Assembly (NCBI RefSeq): GCF_000512205.2
Contig: NZ_CP006644.1
Span: 1,364,001 to 1,428,000, forward strand
DNA: 64,000 bases
Direction of reading: 5' to 3'
Source: Sphingomonas sanxanigenens DSM 19645 = NX02
GTDB taxonomy: Bacteria; Pseudomonadota; Alphaproteobacteria; Sphingomonadales; Sphingomonadaceae
Made by a program: the position numbers and the translations under genes. The notes below the pieces were generated by a model, which saw nothing but the letters and a program-made list of their open reading frames with translations, had not been told where the DNA came from and searched no databases. Each line of letters starts with the position of its first letter. Position 1 is the first letter of the stretch. Positions 27,229 to 38,426 of the stretch are shown here, one piece after another.

Positions 27229-27270
27229 CTCCATCGGTTATGCGGGCGACGCGGCCGGTCGCCGATGGAG
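27229..27270 (-). promoter_or_regulatory. Hairpin covering the trehalase ribosome binding site
   Basis: On the minus strand CTCCATCGG and CCGATGGAG form a perfect 9-bp stem around a 24-base loop that itself contains a small CGAC/GTCG stem. The 3' arm holds GGAG, the Shine-Dalgarno sequence, 4 bases before the trehalase ATG, so the folded RNA would hide it. Confidence 0.5.
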
Positions 27271-27330
27271 GCATAGCGCCGTGCCGTGCGGATTGCGACC
27301 GTGTCGGCCGGGGCGGCCGGGGCGGGGATC

Positions 27331-28245
27331 TCAGTTGGAGATCGTCCGCACCGCGAACGCCGCCGCCGCCGCGCGGGTCTCGACGCCGAGCTTCTCGAAG
27401 ATCTGTTCGAGATGCTTGTTCACGGTGCGCGGGCTGATGCCCAATATCTCGCTGATCACGCGGTTGGGCTTGCCATAGCTGATCCACAGCAGCACCTCCG
27501 CCTCGCGCAGGGTGAGCGCGTAGCGATCCTGCAGGCGCTGCACGTCGGCGCCCTGGCGCATCACGTTGAGGCGGATGAGGATCTCGTCGTGGCGCGCGCG
27601 GGTGACGAGCACGAGTTCGATCGTCGCGTCGCCGACGTCGACCTTGCTGCTGCCCGCGGACGGATCGGCGAGCAGCCGCAGCAAGGCGGGCATGATCGCC
27701 TCGGGCGGGGCGGCGCGCTCACGCGACCAGAGCGGGTCGATCTGCGTCAGCTCGCGCTCGGCCTGGGGGGTGCACCAGCGCTGGCGGCCCGCGCCGTCGA
27801 CCGCGATCAGGTGGCGGCCGGTGGCGTCGAGCGCGATCTGGCTGCCATGGCTGATGCGGGCGTTGGCGAGGTGGACGCGCACCCGCGCCAGCAATTCCTC
27901 GACCACGATCGGCTTGCGCACATAATCGACGCCGCCCGCATCCAGCGCCTCGACGACATGCTCGCTCTCGGTCAGCCCGGTCATGAAGATCACCGGGATA
28001 TGCGCCCAGGCGGCGTTGCGCTTGATCGCGCGCGTTGTTTCGAACCCGCCCATGCCGGGCATCACCGCGTCCATCAGGATCAGCCCCGGGGTGATATGAT
28101 CGAGCAGTTCCACCGCATTCTCGCCATTGGTGGCGATCAGCGCGGTCATGCCGGCGCGGTCGATCGTGTCGGTCAGGAAGCGCAGCGTTTCGGGCGTGTC
28201 GTCCACCACGAGCACGGTTTCGCGCGGATGCGGGTCAGCGGGCAT
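27331..28245 (-). CDS. LuxR-type response regulator (CrbR-like)
   Basis: A 304-residue two-component regulator. The receiver starts at VLVVDDTPETLRFL, with the phospho-Asp in LILMDAVMPGMGG near residue 59 and Lys in DYVRKPIV. A middle region of about 100 residues follows, then a LuxR/NarL helix-turn-helix: LTLREAEVLLWISYGKPNRV and SPRTVNKHLEQIFEKLGVE. The ATG at 28245 is 5 bases after the kinase stop, so the pair is cotranscribed at the end of the urease operon. I infer that it binds the 18-bp element found before five units in this region. Confidence 0.9.
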   Translation of the reverse strand: MPADPHPRETVLVVDDTPETLRFLTDTIDRAGMTALIATNGENAVELLDHITPGLILMDAVMPGMGGFETTRAIKRNAAWAHIPVIFMTGLTESEHVVEALDAGGVDYVRKPIVVEELLARVRVHLANARISHGSQIALDATGRHLIAVDGAGRQRWCTPQAERELTQIDPLWSRERAAPPEAIMPALLRLLADPSAGSSKVDVGDATIELVLVTRARHDEILIRLNVMRQGADVQRLQDRYALTLREAEVLLWISYGKPNRVISEILGISPRTVNKHLEQIFEKLGVETRAAAAAFAVRTISN

Positions 28246-28250
28246 GGGAG

Positions 28251-31200
28251 TCAGCGGGCATGGGCGCGTCTCGTCTTGATGGCCGCCGCCAGTCGCTTGA
28301 GGTCGAACTGGTCGAGGCAGGAGAGGAATTCGTCGGCCGCGGCGGCCGCCTGCGGCACCGCCGCCGCCAGCTCCCGGATCTTGCCCTCGATGCCGCGGAC
28401 GTGGCCGATCTTCACCAGCTGTTCGAGGTCGGCGAGATAGGGCAGGGCCTCGCCCGGCAGCGTCTGCGGCGTGCCACCGCCACGGTCGGGCGGGGGCGCG
28501 GCATGCTGGTCGTCGGAGGCGGCGAGCCATTGCAGGTCGAGCTGGTCGGCGATCAGGTCGAGCAGACTGTTGAGCTCCACCGGCTTCAGCAGGAACATGT
28601 CATGGCTGTCGCGGCCGTCGCCGCCGCGGCGATACTCATGCGCGTCCGCGGAGACCATGACGATGCGGATCGCGGGGCCATGCGCCTGCCGCAGCAGCCG
28701 TGCCGCTTCCCACCCCGAAAGGCCCGGCATGCTGATGTCGAGCAGCACCAGGTCCGGCCGCGCCATCGCGGCGCGGGCGATGCCGGCCTCGCCGTCCAGC
28801 GCGGCGTCGATGGCGAAGCCGATCGGCTCCAGCAGGTTGCGCAGCACCGAGATCTGCGTCGGATCATCGTCGATCAGCAGGATCGAGCGGCGCGGGCCGG
28901 CATAGCCGGTGATCGCCTCGCTGTGCGGCGCATCGGCATTGGCGGCGGTGCTGCCCGCCGCCTGCGACAGCATCAGCCGGACGGTGAAGCAGGTGCCCTT
29001 GCCGGGCTCGCTCGTCACCCTGATCTCGCCCCCCAGGATCTGGATCAGCGCGTTGGTGATCGACAGGCCCAGCCCCACGCCCTGCTGGCGCAAGGCGGTG
29101 CGGCTGCGGCCGCGCTCGAAGGGGGCGAAGATGCGCTGGAGATCGTCCGCCTCGATGCCGATCCCGGTGTCGACGATCTCGATCGTCGCGAGCTGGCTGC
29201 GATAGGTCACGCGGAAGATCACCTGGCCCTGCTCGGTGAACTTGATCGCGTTTGAAAGCAGGTTGATCAGGATCTGCCGCAGCCGCTTCTGGTCGGTGTG
29301 GACGAATTCGGGGAGCCGCTCGGGCCGGTCATAGACGAAGCCGATGCCCTTGGCCTGCGCCTGCGGGCGGAACATGTTGGTAATCTGGTCGAGGAAGGCG
29401 GGCAGCCGCACCGTATCGCGGTTGATCCTGAGCACGCCGCTTTCGACCTGCGAGATGTCCAGCAGCCCCTCGACGAGGTTGGTGAGATGCTCCGCGCTGC
29501 GGCGGATCACCTTCGCGGCCTCGACCGGCGCCACGTCGCTGCCGCGCTCCAGCAACTGCGCATAGCCGTAGATCGAATTGAGCGGCGATCGGATCTCGTG
29601 GCTGACGCTGACGAGATAGCGGCTCTTGGCGGCATTGGCCGCCTCCGCCGCCTGCCGCGCCTTTTCGAGCTGCTGGTCGGTCACGTCGTGCGCGGCGATC
29701 TCTTCCACCAGCATCTGCACATGATGCGCGGTTTCGCGCATCGCGCCGCGCCGGCTTTCATGGGCAAGCACGATGATCCAGGCGACGACCCCGGCGAGCA
29801 AGGTGAAGACGAGGAAGACGCCGAGCAGGACCGGCCCGACATGGAGGTCGGCGCCCGGCGCGCGGCCGACATATTGCCAATGGATCAGCCCGAGCACCGC
29901 CGCGTTGCACGCGGTGATGAAGCCCAGCACCGCGACGAAATGGCCGACCGGGGTGTGGACGTGGCGCGCGACCCGGCGCGGCATCAGCTTTTCGAGCCAG
30001 CCTGCGATCTGCTGGGTGGCGCGGCTGCCCTCCTTGCAGCGATCGTGACAGCGCGCCTCGAGCGTGCAGCACAGCGAGCAGATCGGCGCGGCGTAGACCG
30101 GGCAATGCGCCATGTCCGACGGTTCGAAGTCATTCTCGCAGATCACGCAGCGCTGCGCCCCGGCGCGCGCCGGCAGCGCGGACTGGCGCGCGAGATAATA
30201 GCGGCTGCGCGTCGCCAGCGCGATCGCCGGCGCGGCGACGAAGGCGACGGCGATGCCGATCGCGGGCGCGAACGCCTGCGGCAGCGGCCCCAGCACGCCG
30301 AGCAGCGACACGGTGGAGGCGGCGATCGACAGCAGCATCGCGCCGACGCCGACCGGGTTGATGTCGTAGAGGTGCGCGCGCTTGAACTCGATGCCCCGGG
30401 GCGAAAGGCCGAGCGGCTTGGAGACGGTGAGGTCCGCCGCCAGCGCGCCGATCCAGCCCGCGGCGACATTGGCGTAGAAGATCAGCACGCCCTCGATCGC
30501 GTCGATGATGCCGATTTCCATCAGCAGCAGCGCGAGCACGACGTTGAAGATCAGCCAGACGACCCGCCCCGGATGGCTGTGGGTGAGCCGCGCGAAGAAG
30601 TTGGACCAGGCGATCGAGCCCGCATAGGCGTTGGTGACGTTGATCTTGAGCTGGCAGGTGATGATGAACACGCCGGTCACCACCAGCGCCAGCCCCGAAT
30701 GGCTCGTCATCGCGGTGAAGATCGTCAGGAACAGGTCGGTCGGGCTGGCGGCATCCGCGGCGGCGATGCCGTGGCGCAGCGCATAGTCGGCGAGGAAGGA
30801 TCCCAGCAGCAGCTTGACGCCGCCGATCAACGTCCAGCCCGGCCCGCCCGCGATCAGCGCCAGCCACCAGCGGGTGCCGCCCGTCCGCGCCCGGGGCGGC
30901 AGGAAGCGCAGATAATCGGCCTGTTCGCCGATCTGCGGCAGCAGCGACAGCAGGGTTGAGAAAGCGAGGCCGAAATGGAGCAGGCTGACGCCGCCGTCGG
31001 CCGCGCCGAACAGCCCGGTGAAGCGGCTCCATTCGTCGAGCGCGGGGCGGCCCAGCGCCAGGATATAGACGATCGGCAGAAGCTGCAGCACCACCCAGAT
31101 CGGCTGGGTGACGGTCTGGAAGCGGGTGATCGCGCTCATCCCCCAGATCGCGATCGGGATCACCACCACCGAACTCAGCAGATAGGCGAGCGACATCGGC

Positions 31201-31640
31201 ACGCCGAACATCGCCCGCAGAGCGACCGCCATGATGCTCGCCTCGACCGAGAAGAGCAGGAAGGTGAAGGAGGCGTAGATCAGCGAGGTGATCGTCGAGC
31301 CGAGATAGCCGAAGCCGGCGCCGCGGGTCAGCAGGTCGATGTCCAGCCCGTGGCGGGCGGAGTGATAGGCGATCGGGAAGCCGATCGCGAACATCAGCAC
31401 CACGGCGGCGAGGATCGCCGCGACGCTGTTGGAAAAGCCGTAGGTCAGGGTGATCGCAGCGCCGATCGCCTCGCAGGCGAGGAAGGCGCTGGCGCCGATC
31501 GCGGTGTTGGCGACCTTCGCGGCGGACCATTTGCGGGCATGGTCGGCGGTGTAGCGCAGGGCATAGTCTTCCAGCGTCTGGCTGGCCGCCCATTTGTTGT
31601 AGAGCCGCTTCTCGCGGTAGATGTAGGCGGGCTGCTTCAT
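28251..31640 (-). CDS. NCS1 permease-like domain fused to hybrid histidine kinase and receiver
   Basis: A 1,129-residue fusion. Residues 1-480 are a polytopic domain resembling NCS1 purine/cytosine permeases ([17 protein letters not shown] opening, [20 protein letters not shown] region). Next comes a linker with eight cysteines in C-x2-C pairs (about 497-545; [13 protein letters not shown]), probably metal-binding, then two more membrane helices. The kinase core has [16 protein letters not shown] (His near 682), [23 protein letters not shown] and [13 protein letters not shown] receiver starts near 920 with Asp in [10 protein letters not shown], and a helical tail follows. It overlaps ureG by ATGA. 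The layout parallels CbrA/CrbS, where a solute-symporter domain is fused to a kinase. A nitrogen-containing ligand is inferred, not shown. Confidence 0.9.
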   Translation of the reverse strand: MKQPAYIYREKRLYNKWAASQTLEDYALRYTADHARKWSAAKVANTAIGASAFLACEAIGAAITLTYGFSNSVAAILAAVVLMFAIGFPIAYHSARHGLDIDLLTRGAGFGYLGSTITSLIYASFTFLLFSVEASIMAVALRAMFGVPMSLAYLLSSVVVIPIAIWGMSAITRFQTVTQPIWVVLQLLPIVYILALGRPALDEWSRFTGLFGAADGGVSLLHFGLAFSTLLSLLPQIGEQADYLRFLPPRARTGGTRWWLALIAGGPGWTLIGGVKLLLGSFLADYALRHGIAAADAASPTDLFLTIFTAMTSHSGLALVVTGVFIITCQLKINVTNAYAGSIAWSNFFARLTHSHPGRVVWLIFNVVLALLLMEIGIIDAIEGVLIFYANVAAGWIGALAADLTVSKPLGLSPRGIEFKRAHLYDINPVGVGAMLLSIAASTVSLLGVLGPLPQAFAPAIGIAVAFVAAPAIALATRSRYYLARQSALPARAGAQRCVICENDFEPSDMAHCPVYAAPICSLCCTLEARCHDRCKEGSRATQQIAGWLEKLMPRRVARHVHTPVGHFVAVLGFITACNAAVLGLIHWQYVGRAPGADLHVGPVLLGVFLVFTLLAGVVAWIIVLAHESRRGAMRETAHHVQMLVEEIAAHDVTDQQLEKARQAAEAANAAKSRYLVSVSHEIRSPLNSIYGYAQLLERGSDVAPVEAAKVIRRSAEHLTNLVEGLLDISQVESGVLRINRDTVRLPAFLDQITNMFRPQAQAKGIGFVYDRPERLPEFVHTDQKRLRQILINLLSNAIKFTEQGQVIFRVTYRSQLATIEIVDTGIGIEADDLQRIFAPFERGRSRTALRQQGVGLGLSITNALIQILGGEIRVTSEPGKGTCFTVRLMLSQAAGSTAANADAPHSEAITGYAGPRRSILLIDDDPTQISVLRNLLEPIGFAIDAALDGEAGIARAAMARPDLVLLDISMPGLSGWEAARLLRQAHGPAIRIVMVSADAHEYRRGGDGRDSHDMFLLKPVELNSLLDLIADQLDLQWLAASDDQHAAPPPDRGGGTPQTLPGEALPYLADLEQLVKIGHVRGIEGKIRELAAAVPQAAAAADEFLSCLDQFDLKRLAAAIKTRRAHAR

Positions 31641-32284
31641 CCGGCCGGTTCGCGCGCCAGCCCGCCAGCGGAGACGATGAAGGCGACGATCTCGTCCAGC
31701 CCGACATTGTCCTTGAGGTTGGTGAACAGGAAGGGACGGCTGCCGCGCATCCTGCGGGCGTCGCGATCCATCACCTCGAGGCTGGCGCCGACCAGCGGTG
31801 CGAGGTCGATCTTGTTGATCACCAGCAGGTCGGACCGGGTGATGCCGGGGCCGCCCTTGCGCGGGATCTTGTCGCCGGCGGAAACGTCGATGACGTAGAG
31901 GGTGATGTCGGCCAGCTCGGGGCTGAAGGTCGCCGCCAGATTGTCGCCGCCGCTTTCGATGAAGATCAGTTCGAGCCCCGGAAAACGCCCGACCATCTGG
32001 TCGACCGCGGCGAGGTTGATGCTGGCATCCTCGCGGATCGCGGTGTGCGGGCAGCCGCCGGTCTCCACGCCCATGATCCGTTCCGGCGCGAGCGCGCCCG
32101 AGCGCGTCAGGAACTCCGCATCCTCGCGCGTGTAGATGTCGTTGGTGATCGCCGCGACATCGTAATGATCGCGCATCGCCTTGCAGAGCCGGTCGGTCAG
32201 CGCGGTCTTGCCCGATCCCACCGGGCCGCCGATGCCGACGCGCAACGGACCGGTGGGCTGGGGCGCGAAGGCGGGCTGGGTCAT
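31637..32284 (-). CDS. ureG: Urease accessory GTPase UreG
   Basis: A 215-residue SIMIBI GTPase that delivers nickel to apo-urease with UreD and UreF. The P-loop is [11 protein letters not shown] at about residues 17-27, the CPH nickel-binding motif is in [13 protein letters not shown], and NKIDLAP is the guanine-binding motif. [19 protein letters not shown] is diagnostic for UreG. Both ends overlap neighbours by ATGA (ureF upstream, permease-kinase downstream), tying the sensor kinase to the urease operon. Confidence 0.97.
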   Translation of the reverse strand: MTQPAFAPQPTGPLRVGIGGPVGSGKTALTDRLCKAMRDHYDVAAITNDIYTREDAEFLTRSGALAPERIMGVETGGCPHTAIREDASINLAAVDQMVGRFPGLELIFIESGGDNLAATFSPELADITLYVIDVSAGDKIPRKGGPGITRSDLLVINKIDLAPLVGASLEVMDRDARRMRGSRPFLFTNLKDNVGLDEIVAFIVSAGGLAREPAG

Positions 32285-32961
32285 GACCGGAAGAGCCTTG
32301 TGTAGAGCGTTTCGTGGTGGAGCGAGGCGAGTTCGAGCAAGGGCGCCGCGGTGCCGAGATCGTCGAGCGGGGTGGCCATCGCGCGTTCGGCGATCGCCTC
32401 GATCCGGCCGGCGAGGCGCGCGGTCGCGATCTGGCCATCGGTCTGGCCGAGCGGCACCAGCCGCACGCCGGCGGAGATGAGGTTGGCTGCGGTGCCGTGC
32501 AGATAGGCGTTGAGCGCGGCCGCCAGCGGCACGCCATGCGCCGCCGTCGCCAGCGCGAGCGCCGCGGCATGCGCGATCGGCCGGTCGCCGTTGCGCCGCG
32601 CGAAATCGTCGAGCGCGGGATGCGGCCAGGCGCGGCGGGTGACGGTGAGGAAGGAGCGGCCCTGCTGATGGCTCTCCAGCGCGGTCTCGCCGCTTGCGCG
32701 GAACGCCGCGGCGAGCTCGGCAACCGCGTCGAACCGCCCGGCATCGCCCGCCGCGCGCCAGCCATGCGCGAACAGCACCGCATCCGCCCAGCCGCCGCCG
32801 CGCGTCAGCACCGCATCGACATAGTCGGCCAGCGTATCGAGGTCGGTGACGCGCCCATCGTCCACCGCCGTTTCCAGCCCATGGCTGTAGGTGAAGGCGC
32901 CGACCGGATAGGCGGGCGACGTCCAGGCAAGCAGGCGGTGGAAGGCGACGTCAGTGAGCAT
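32281..32961 (-). CDS. ureF: Urease accessory protein UreF
   Basis: A 226-residue helical protein that, with UreD and UreG, forms the nickel-insertion complex. [21 protein letters not shown] is the family's N-terminal signature, and [12 protein letters not shown] and [10 protein letters not shown] are typical later segments. I start at ATG 32961, which lies inside the His-rich end of ureE in another frame (11-base overlap). The longer upstream frame is just the out-of-frame reading of that repeat. It overlaps ureG by 4 bases. Confidence 0.94.
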   Translation of the reverse strand: MLTDVAFHRLLAWTSPAYPVGAFTYSHGLETAVDDGRVTDLDTLADYVDAVLTRGGGWADAVLFAHGWRAAGDAGRFDAVAELAAAFRASGETALESHQQGRSFLTVTRRAWPHPALDDFARRNGDRPIAHAAALALATAAHGVPLAAALNAYLHGTAANLISAGVRLVPLGQTDGQIATARLAGRIEAIAERAMATPLDDLGTAAPLLELASLHHETLYTRLFRS

Positions 32962-33496
32962 GATGATGATGATGATGGTGATCATGATCATGATCGTGCG
33001 CATGATCATGGTCGTGATGGTCATGGTGGCCGTGATGATCGTGATGACCATGGCCGCCGCCCGATCCGGCATAGGCGCCGGCTTCGGGCGTGAACGGGCC
33101 GTCGATCAGCACCACCTCCGCACCGAGCCCGACCAGCATCGCCTGGATGACATGATCCGCGCGCAGCCGGATGCGGTCTGCCAGCACCTCGGCAGGCAAA
33201 TGGCGGTTGCCGATATGCCAGGCGAGGCGCGCGAGATTGGCGTCTGCCCCGGCGCGCACCTCCATCAGCGGTTCGGGCGCGGCGCGGACCGCGATCAGCC
33301 GCCCGTCGGACAGCCGCAATGCGTCGCCATCGCGCAGCACGGTCGCGCGCGGCAGGCTCAGCAGGAAGCGGGTGCCCCCCGCGCTGTCATAAGCGAAGCG
33401 CCGGCGATGCCGCGCGTCGAAATCGAGCGCGACATGGTCGAACGCGCTGCTTTCCGTCCATGCGCCCCTGCCGATCACCTGTTGCGCCACCAGCAT
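32951..33496 (-). CDS. ureE: Urease nickel chaperone UreE with long His-rich tail
   Basis: A 181-residue nickel carrier. The N-terminal domain (residues 1-70) has FDARHRRRFAYDSAGGTRFL; the metal-binding C-domain has LARLAWHIGNRHLPAEV with the conserved His. The last 34 residues contain 22 histidines with Asp and Gly between them, encoded by a simple CAT/GAT-rich tract. Such tails store several nickel ions. ATG 33496 fits the family; an upstream in-frame ATG would run into ureC. Confidence 0.95.
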   Translation of the reverse strand: MLVAQQVIGRGAWTESSAFDHVALDFDARHRRRFAYDSAGGTRFLLSLPRATVLRDGDALRLSDGRLIAVRAAPEPLMEVRAGADANLARLAWHIGNRHLPAEVLADRIRLRADHVIQAMLVGLGAEVVLIDGPFTPEAGAYAGSGGGHGHHDHHGHHDHHDHDHAHDHDHDHHHHHHHAH

Positions 33497-33509
33497 GTGC
33501 GGACCCCGT

Positions 33510-35218
<1,709 letters not shown>

Positions 35219-35222
<4 letters not shown>

Positions 35223-35536
35223 AGCGGCCCCATCACCTCGCCCCTGAAGCCGGTCACGGTGCGGGTGCCGGCATAGGGGATCAACGCCACCTCGCGCGTC
35301 TGGCCGGGCTCGAAGCGCACCGCGGTGCCGGGCGCGATGTCCAGCCGGTGGCCGCGCGCCGCGCCGCGGTCGAAATCGAGTGCCGGGTTGGTCTCGGCGA
35401 AATGATAATGGCTGCCGACCTGGATCGGGCGATCGCCGGTGTTGGCGACGGCCAGGCGGATCACCGGGCGATCGGCATTGAGGAGGATCTCGCCATCGGC
35501 GGGGATGATCTCGCCCGGAATCGGATCGGCGCTCAT
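35219..35536 (-). CDS. ureB: Urease beta subunit
   Basis: A 105-residue structural subunit. [28 protein letters not shown] and the ending [18 protein letters not shown] are the classic UreB segments. It overlaps ureA and ureC by ATGA on both sides, giving tight translational coupling. The three-subunit arrangement (ureA, ureB, ureC separate) is the usual bacterial one. Confidence 0.97.
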
Positions 35537-35835
35537 CGGATCGGCCTGTGCACGGTGACGAGCTTGGTGCCGTCGGGAAAGGTCGCCTCGACCTGGATGT
35601 CGTGGATCATCTCGGCGATGCCGGGCATCACCTGGTCGCGGTGCAGCACATGGCCGCCGCTCGCCATCAGTTCGGCGACGCTGCGCCCGTCGCGCGCACC
35701 CTCCACGACATGCTCGGTGATCAGCGCGATGCTTTCGGGATGGTTGAGCTTCACCCCGCGCTCGAGCCGGTTGCGCGCGACGATCGCCGCCATCGCGACG
35801 AGCAGCTTGTCTTTCTCGCGGGGGGTGAGGTTCAT
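35533..35835 (-). CDS. ureA: Urease gamma subunit
   Basis: A 100-residue subunit of the (alpha-beta-gamma)3 urease. [40 protein letters not shown] and [20 protein letters not shown] are near-invariant UreA segments. I start at ATG 35835, two bases after the ureD stop. It overlaps ureB by 4 bases. Confidence 0.97.
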   Translation of the reverse strand: MNLTPREKDKLLVAMAAIVARNRLERGVKLNHPESIALITEHVVEGARDGRSVAELMASGGHVLHRDQVMPGIAEMIHDIQVEATFPDGTKLVTVHRPIR

Positions 35836-35837
35836 GG

Positions 35838-36701
35838 TCAGCAATACCAAACGGCTGGGAGGCGGGCCGGCAGGGCGAGCGCCGCGGCGCGCAGCGCCGA
35901 CGCGGCGCGCATGACGCGGTCGCGCAATGCGCGGGCATCGGCATCGATCAGCCGCAGGATGAGCAATTCGTCCATTGCGGTCGCCCCACCGGAGGGCGCG
36001 CCGGCGAGCGCGCGGCCCAGGTCCAGATGGTCGGCGGCGTCGGCGCCCGCATAGACGATCGTCGCGATCGCGCGCGCGCCGCCGAAGCCGAACGGGCGGT
36101 CGGCGGTCGCGGCGAAATCGCCGTCGACATGCAGCGCATCCGCCCACACCAGCCGCCCGCCGCGGCGGATCCGCCACGCGTCATGGATCAGCCCCGTCGC
36201 AAAGGTCTCGCCCATCGCGCTGCGGCCGAAGACGAGGCTTTCCACCGCGAGCATCCTTGCCGCCGGGCCGAGATCGACCTGCAGGCTGCGGCGCACGCGG
36301 CTGCGATCGAACAGGATCGCTTCCTGCGCCAGCCATTCGCAGACGCCGGCCTCACCGATCTCGATGCGCGTCTCGATGCGGATGTCGGGATCGTCGGGCA
36401 GCACGCGATAGAGCTTCTCGGCCGCCTGCGTGGTGACGGCGCCGCGCGCATGCGCATCCACCGCGATCTCCAGCCGCACGCGGTCGCCGCCGGTCAGCCC
36501 GCCGCTGGTGGTGATCGACACGGCCTGGCGCAGGTCGCCGGGCTCGGTGTCGGGAAACAGAAGCCGGCAGGGGGAGCGCTGGTAGAGGTCGCGGATGCCA
36601 TCTGCCCCGAACGCCACCCGCGCATGGCCGTCGACCCGCTGGTGCCGCGACGGCGAAGCCGGCGGGCGGATGACGGTGTGAGCGGGCGGGCTATGCTCCA
36701 T
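35838..36701 (-). CDS. ureD: Urease accessory protein UreD (UreH)
   Basis: A 287-residue scaffold for nickel insertion and first gene of the urease operon. [47 protein letters not shown] and the FGRSAMGE segment match UreD. The chosen ATG 36701 lies about 33 bases after the shared 18-bp element and only 6 bases after its -10-like hexamer, so the message may be leaderless. An upstream in-frame start would have to begin before this promoter. Confidence 0.93.
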   Translation of the reverse strand: MEHSPPAHTVIRPPASPSRHQRVDGHARVAFGADGIRDLYQRSPCRLLFPDTEPGDLRQAVSITTSGGLTGGDRVRLEIAVDAHARGAVTTQAAEKLYRVLPDDPDIRIETRIEIGEAGVCEWLAQEAILFDRSRVRRSLQVDLGPAARMLAVESLVFGRSAMGETFATGLIHDAWRIRRGGRLVWADALHVDGDFAATADRPFGFGGARAIATIVYAGADAADHLDLGRALAGAPSGGATAMDELLILRLIDADARALRDRVMRAASALRAAALALPARLPAVWYC

Positions 36702-36734
36702 GATCCGGTATTGCGGGGCGCGGAACGCGCCCGG

Positions 36735-36752
36735 CATGGGGCATTTGACGTA
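36735..36752 (-). promoter_or_regulatory. Shared 18-bp element, urease operon promoter
   Basis: Reads TACGTCAAATGCCCCATG towards ureD. A -10-like AATACC follows after 22 bases, and the ureD ATG begins 6 bases after that. The same element, in the same orientation relative to the gene, occurs before four other units in this window, so a common activator overlapping the -35 region is likely. Confidence 0.75.
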
Positions 36753-36776
36753 TGGTGAAAGGACGTATGGTGAAAG
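36747..36776. repeat. 15-bp tandem duplication next to the ure element
   Basis: GACGTATGGTGAAAG occurs twice in tandem (36747-36761, 36762-36776). The first copy overlaps the upstream half (TACGTC) of the shared element, so the duplication gives a second half-site 15 bases further upstream. Confidence 0.8.
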
Positions 36777-36786
36777 AGCGTCGCCC

Positions 36787-38268
36787 TCAGCTCCGGTTGC
36801 GCTTCGCCGGCGCCGGCTTCGCATAGGCCGGATCGACCTTCTCCGCCTTGCCCTCGCGCGCCGCCTTCTCGCCCGCCCCCGGCTGCATATGCTCGGTCGT
36901 CAGATCCGAGAGGAAGCCGGGCTGGGTGATGCCCTTCTTGCGCATCGCGACGCCGGTCAGGCAGGCGTGCATGATGAAATTGGCGTTGAGCGGCGTGCGA
37001 TAGGTCGGGTCGAGCTGCGGCGCGACCTCGACGATCTCGAAGCCGACCAGTTCGTTCTCCGCGCACAGCCGCCGCACGATCGGCAGCGCCTCGCGCATCG
37101 TCAGGCCGCCGGGCACGGGGGTGCCGGTGCCGGGGATGAAGGCGGGGTCGAGCACGTCGACGTCGAAGCTGACATAGAGCTTCTTTCCGCTTTCCCGCGC
37201 CTCCTTCAGCGCGCGTTCCATCACCGCCTGCCAGCCGCTTTTCTCCACCTCGGGCATCGCGTGGTAGCGCACGCCGTTGTTGCGCATCCATTCGAACCCC
37301 TCGGCGCCCGGCCATGGTCCGCGCAAGCCGACCTGGATGTAATTCTTGCCGAGGACATGGCCTTCCTTGACCGCGCGATAGACCGGGGCGCCATGGGTGA
37401 TGAAGTGCACGCCCTCACGCCCGGCGTCATAGTGCGAGTCGAAGTGGACGACGCCGAAGCTGCCCTTGCCATGCACGTCGGCGAGGCCGGCCACGTCCGA
37501 ATATTCGAGGCTGTGGTCACCGCCGACGATGAACGGGATCGCGCCGGTGCGCGCGATCTCGGCGACGCGCTCGCGCACGTGGTGGACGGTGCGCTCGGTG
37601 CTCATATTGTCGACGGCGATGTCGCCATAGTCGACGATGTTGAGCTCCTCCGAGGGGTCGACCATCGTGTACATGTCGATGCCGCCCGCGCCATATTGCG
37701 CGCGCAGCGACTGCGGCCCCAGCTTGGCGCCGCGATAGCCCGATCCCATGTCGAGCGGCGCGCCGACGATCGCGACATCGACCTTGCCCGCGACCAGATC
37801 CTCGGGATAGATCGCCACCGGCGCGCCGGCGAAGGTGGCGATGCCGCCGCCCCAGTCGCGCATATAGTAGCTGAGCGAGAAGGGCCCCGGTTCACGCCTG
37901 GGATCGAAGGTCTTGGGCCGCATCGTCTTCCACGCGTTGAAGCGCGGATTGTCGGTTTCGAGCGGGATCGAGGCCATGTCGGTCTCGGGCTTGAACTTGT
38001 ACGCCTCCACCACGGCCATCATGCCGTCGATATAGGCTTCGATCTGCTCGGGGTTCTTGTCCTTGAACCGTTCGAACAATTTCTCGGGCTTGCCAAACCC
38101 TTCCGACTTTTCGGAGAGCAGGAAGTCACGCTTTTCCTTGGGAATGGACTTCAGTTTGGCTTCCAGCCAGGCGGGAGGCTTGGGCTTTTCCTCGCCGATC
38201 GCGATGCTCGCGCTGCCGAGTGCGGCGCCCGCCAGCAACACCCCGACGACGACCTGCTTGAGCTTCAT
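36787..38268 (-). CDS. Exported arginase/agmatinase-family ureohydrolase, paralogue 1
   Basis: A 493-residue protein with a signal peptide (MKLKQVVVGVLLAGAALGSASIAIG), an about 100-residue Lys/Glu-rich N-terminal extension, then an arginase fold. Manganese or nickel ligands are in VGGDHSLEY (about 249), HFDSHYDAG (about 277; DSHYD where the family usually has DAHxD) and SFDVDVLDPAF (about 367), followed by PGTGTPVPGGLT. The family splits guanidino compounds to urea and an amine. Substrate is not predictable: agmatine, guanidinobutyrate and guanidine are all possible. GGAAGG supports ATG 38268. It has its own copy of the 18-bp element and lies directly upstream of ureD. A periplasmic site is inferred from the leader. 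Confidence 0.88.
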   Translation of the reverse strand: MKLKQVVVGVLLAGAALGSASIAIGEEKPKPPAWLEAKLKSIPKEKRDFLLSEKSEGFGKPEKLFERFKDKNPEQIEAYIDGMMAVVEAYKFKPETDMASIPLETDNPRFNAWKTMRPKTFDPRREPGPFSLSYYMRDWGGGIATFAGAPVAIYPEDLVAGKVDVAIVGAPLDMGSGYRGAKLGPQSLRAQYGAGGIDMYTMVDPSEELNIVDYGDIAVDNMSTERTVHHVRERVAEIARTGAIPFIVGGDHSLEYSDVAGLADVHGKGSFGVVHFDSHYDAGREGVHFITHGAPVYRAVKEGHVLGKNYIQVGLRGPWPGAEGFEWMRNNGVRYHAMPEVEKSGWQAVMERALKEARESGKKLYVSFDVDVLDPAFIPGTGTPVPGGLTMREALPIVRRLCAENELVGFEIVEVAPQLDPTYRTPLNANFIMHACLTGVAMRKKGITQPGFLSDLTTEHMQPGAGEKAAREGKAEKVDPAYAKPAPAKRNRS

Positions 38269-38334
38269 CCGCCTTCCCCCCGTTCGATCCATCATGACGA
38301 TCGCGAGCAGGCTAGGGCCGGTCCGTGACGGCGC

Positions 38335-38352
38335 CATGGGGCGATTGACGTA
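38335..38352 (-). promoter_or_regulatory. Shared 18-bp element, arginase-family gene 1
   Basis: Reads TACGTCAATCGCCCCATG towards the gene, 66 bases before its ATG. TAGCCT follows after 20 bases (38309-38314) as the likely -10 hexamer. Confidence 0.72.
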
Positions 38353-38426
38353 GAATCGGGCGCCCCCGCGCGATCGGATCGCACTGGGGCGCTGGCAAAG
38401 CATCAAATGCCGTGGTGCGGCTGTGG

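Noticed and set aside
31888-31899. Another TGACGTA inside ureG resembling the shared element
   Set aside because: It lacks the CCCCAT half, lies in coding sequence and has no following gene start or -10 hexamer.
31641-32783. Upstream extension of the permease-kinase frame to about 1,510 residues
   Set aside because: The extra part overlaps ureG and ureF out of frame and is Arg/Pro-rich. The ATG at 31640 overlaps the ureG stop and starts the permease domain.
32951-33060. Short repeats that could be mistaken for a CRISPR array
   Set aside because: They are CAT/GAT codon repeats encoding the His-rich UreE tail; there are no regular spacers, and no cas genes are present.
38269-38426. Possible guanidine riboswitch before the arginase-family genes
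   Set aside because: I looked for ykkC-type conserved loops upstream of 38268, 45186 and 46621 and saw none; the shared DNA element explains the promoters better.
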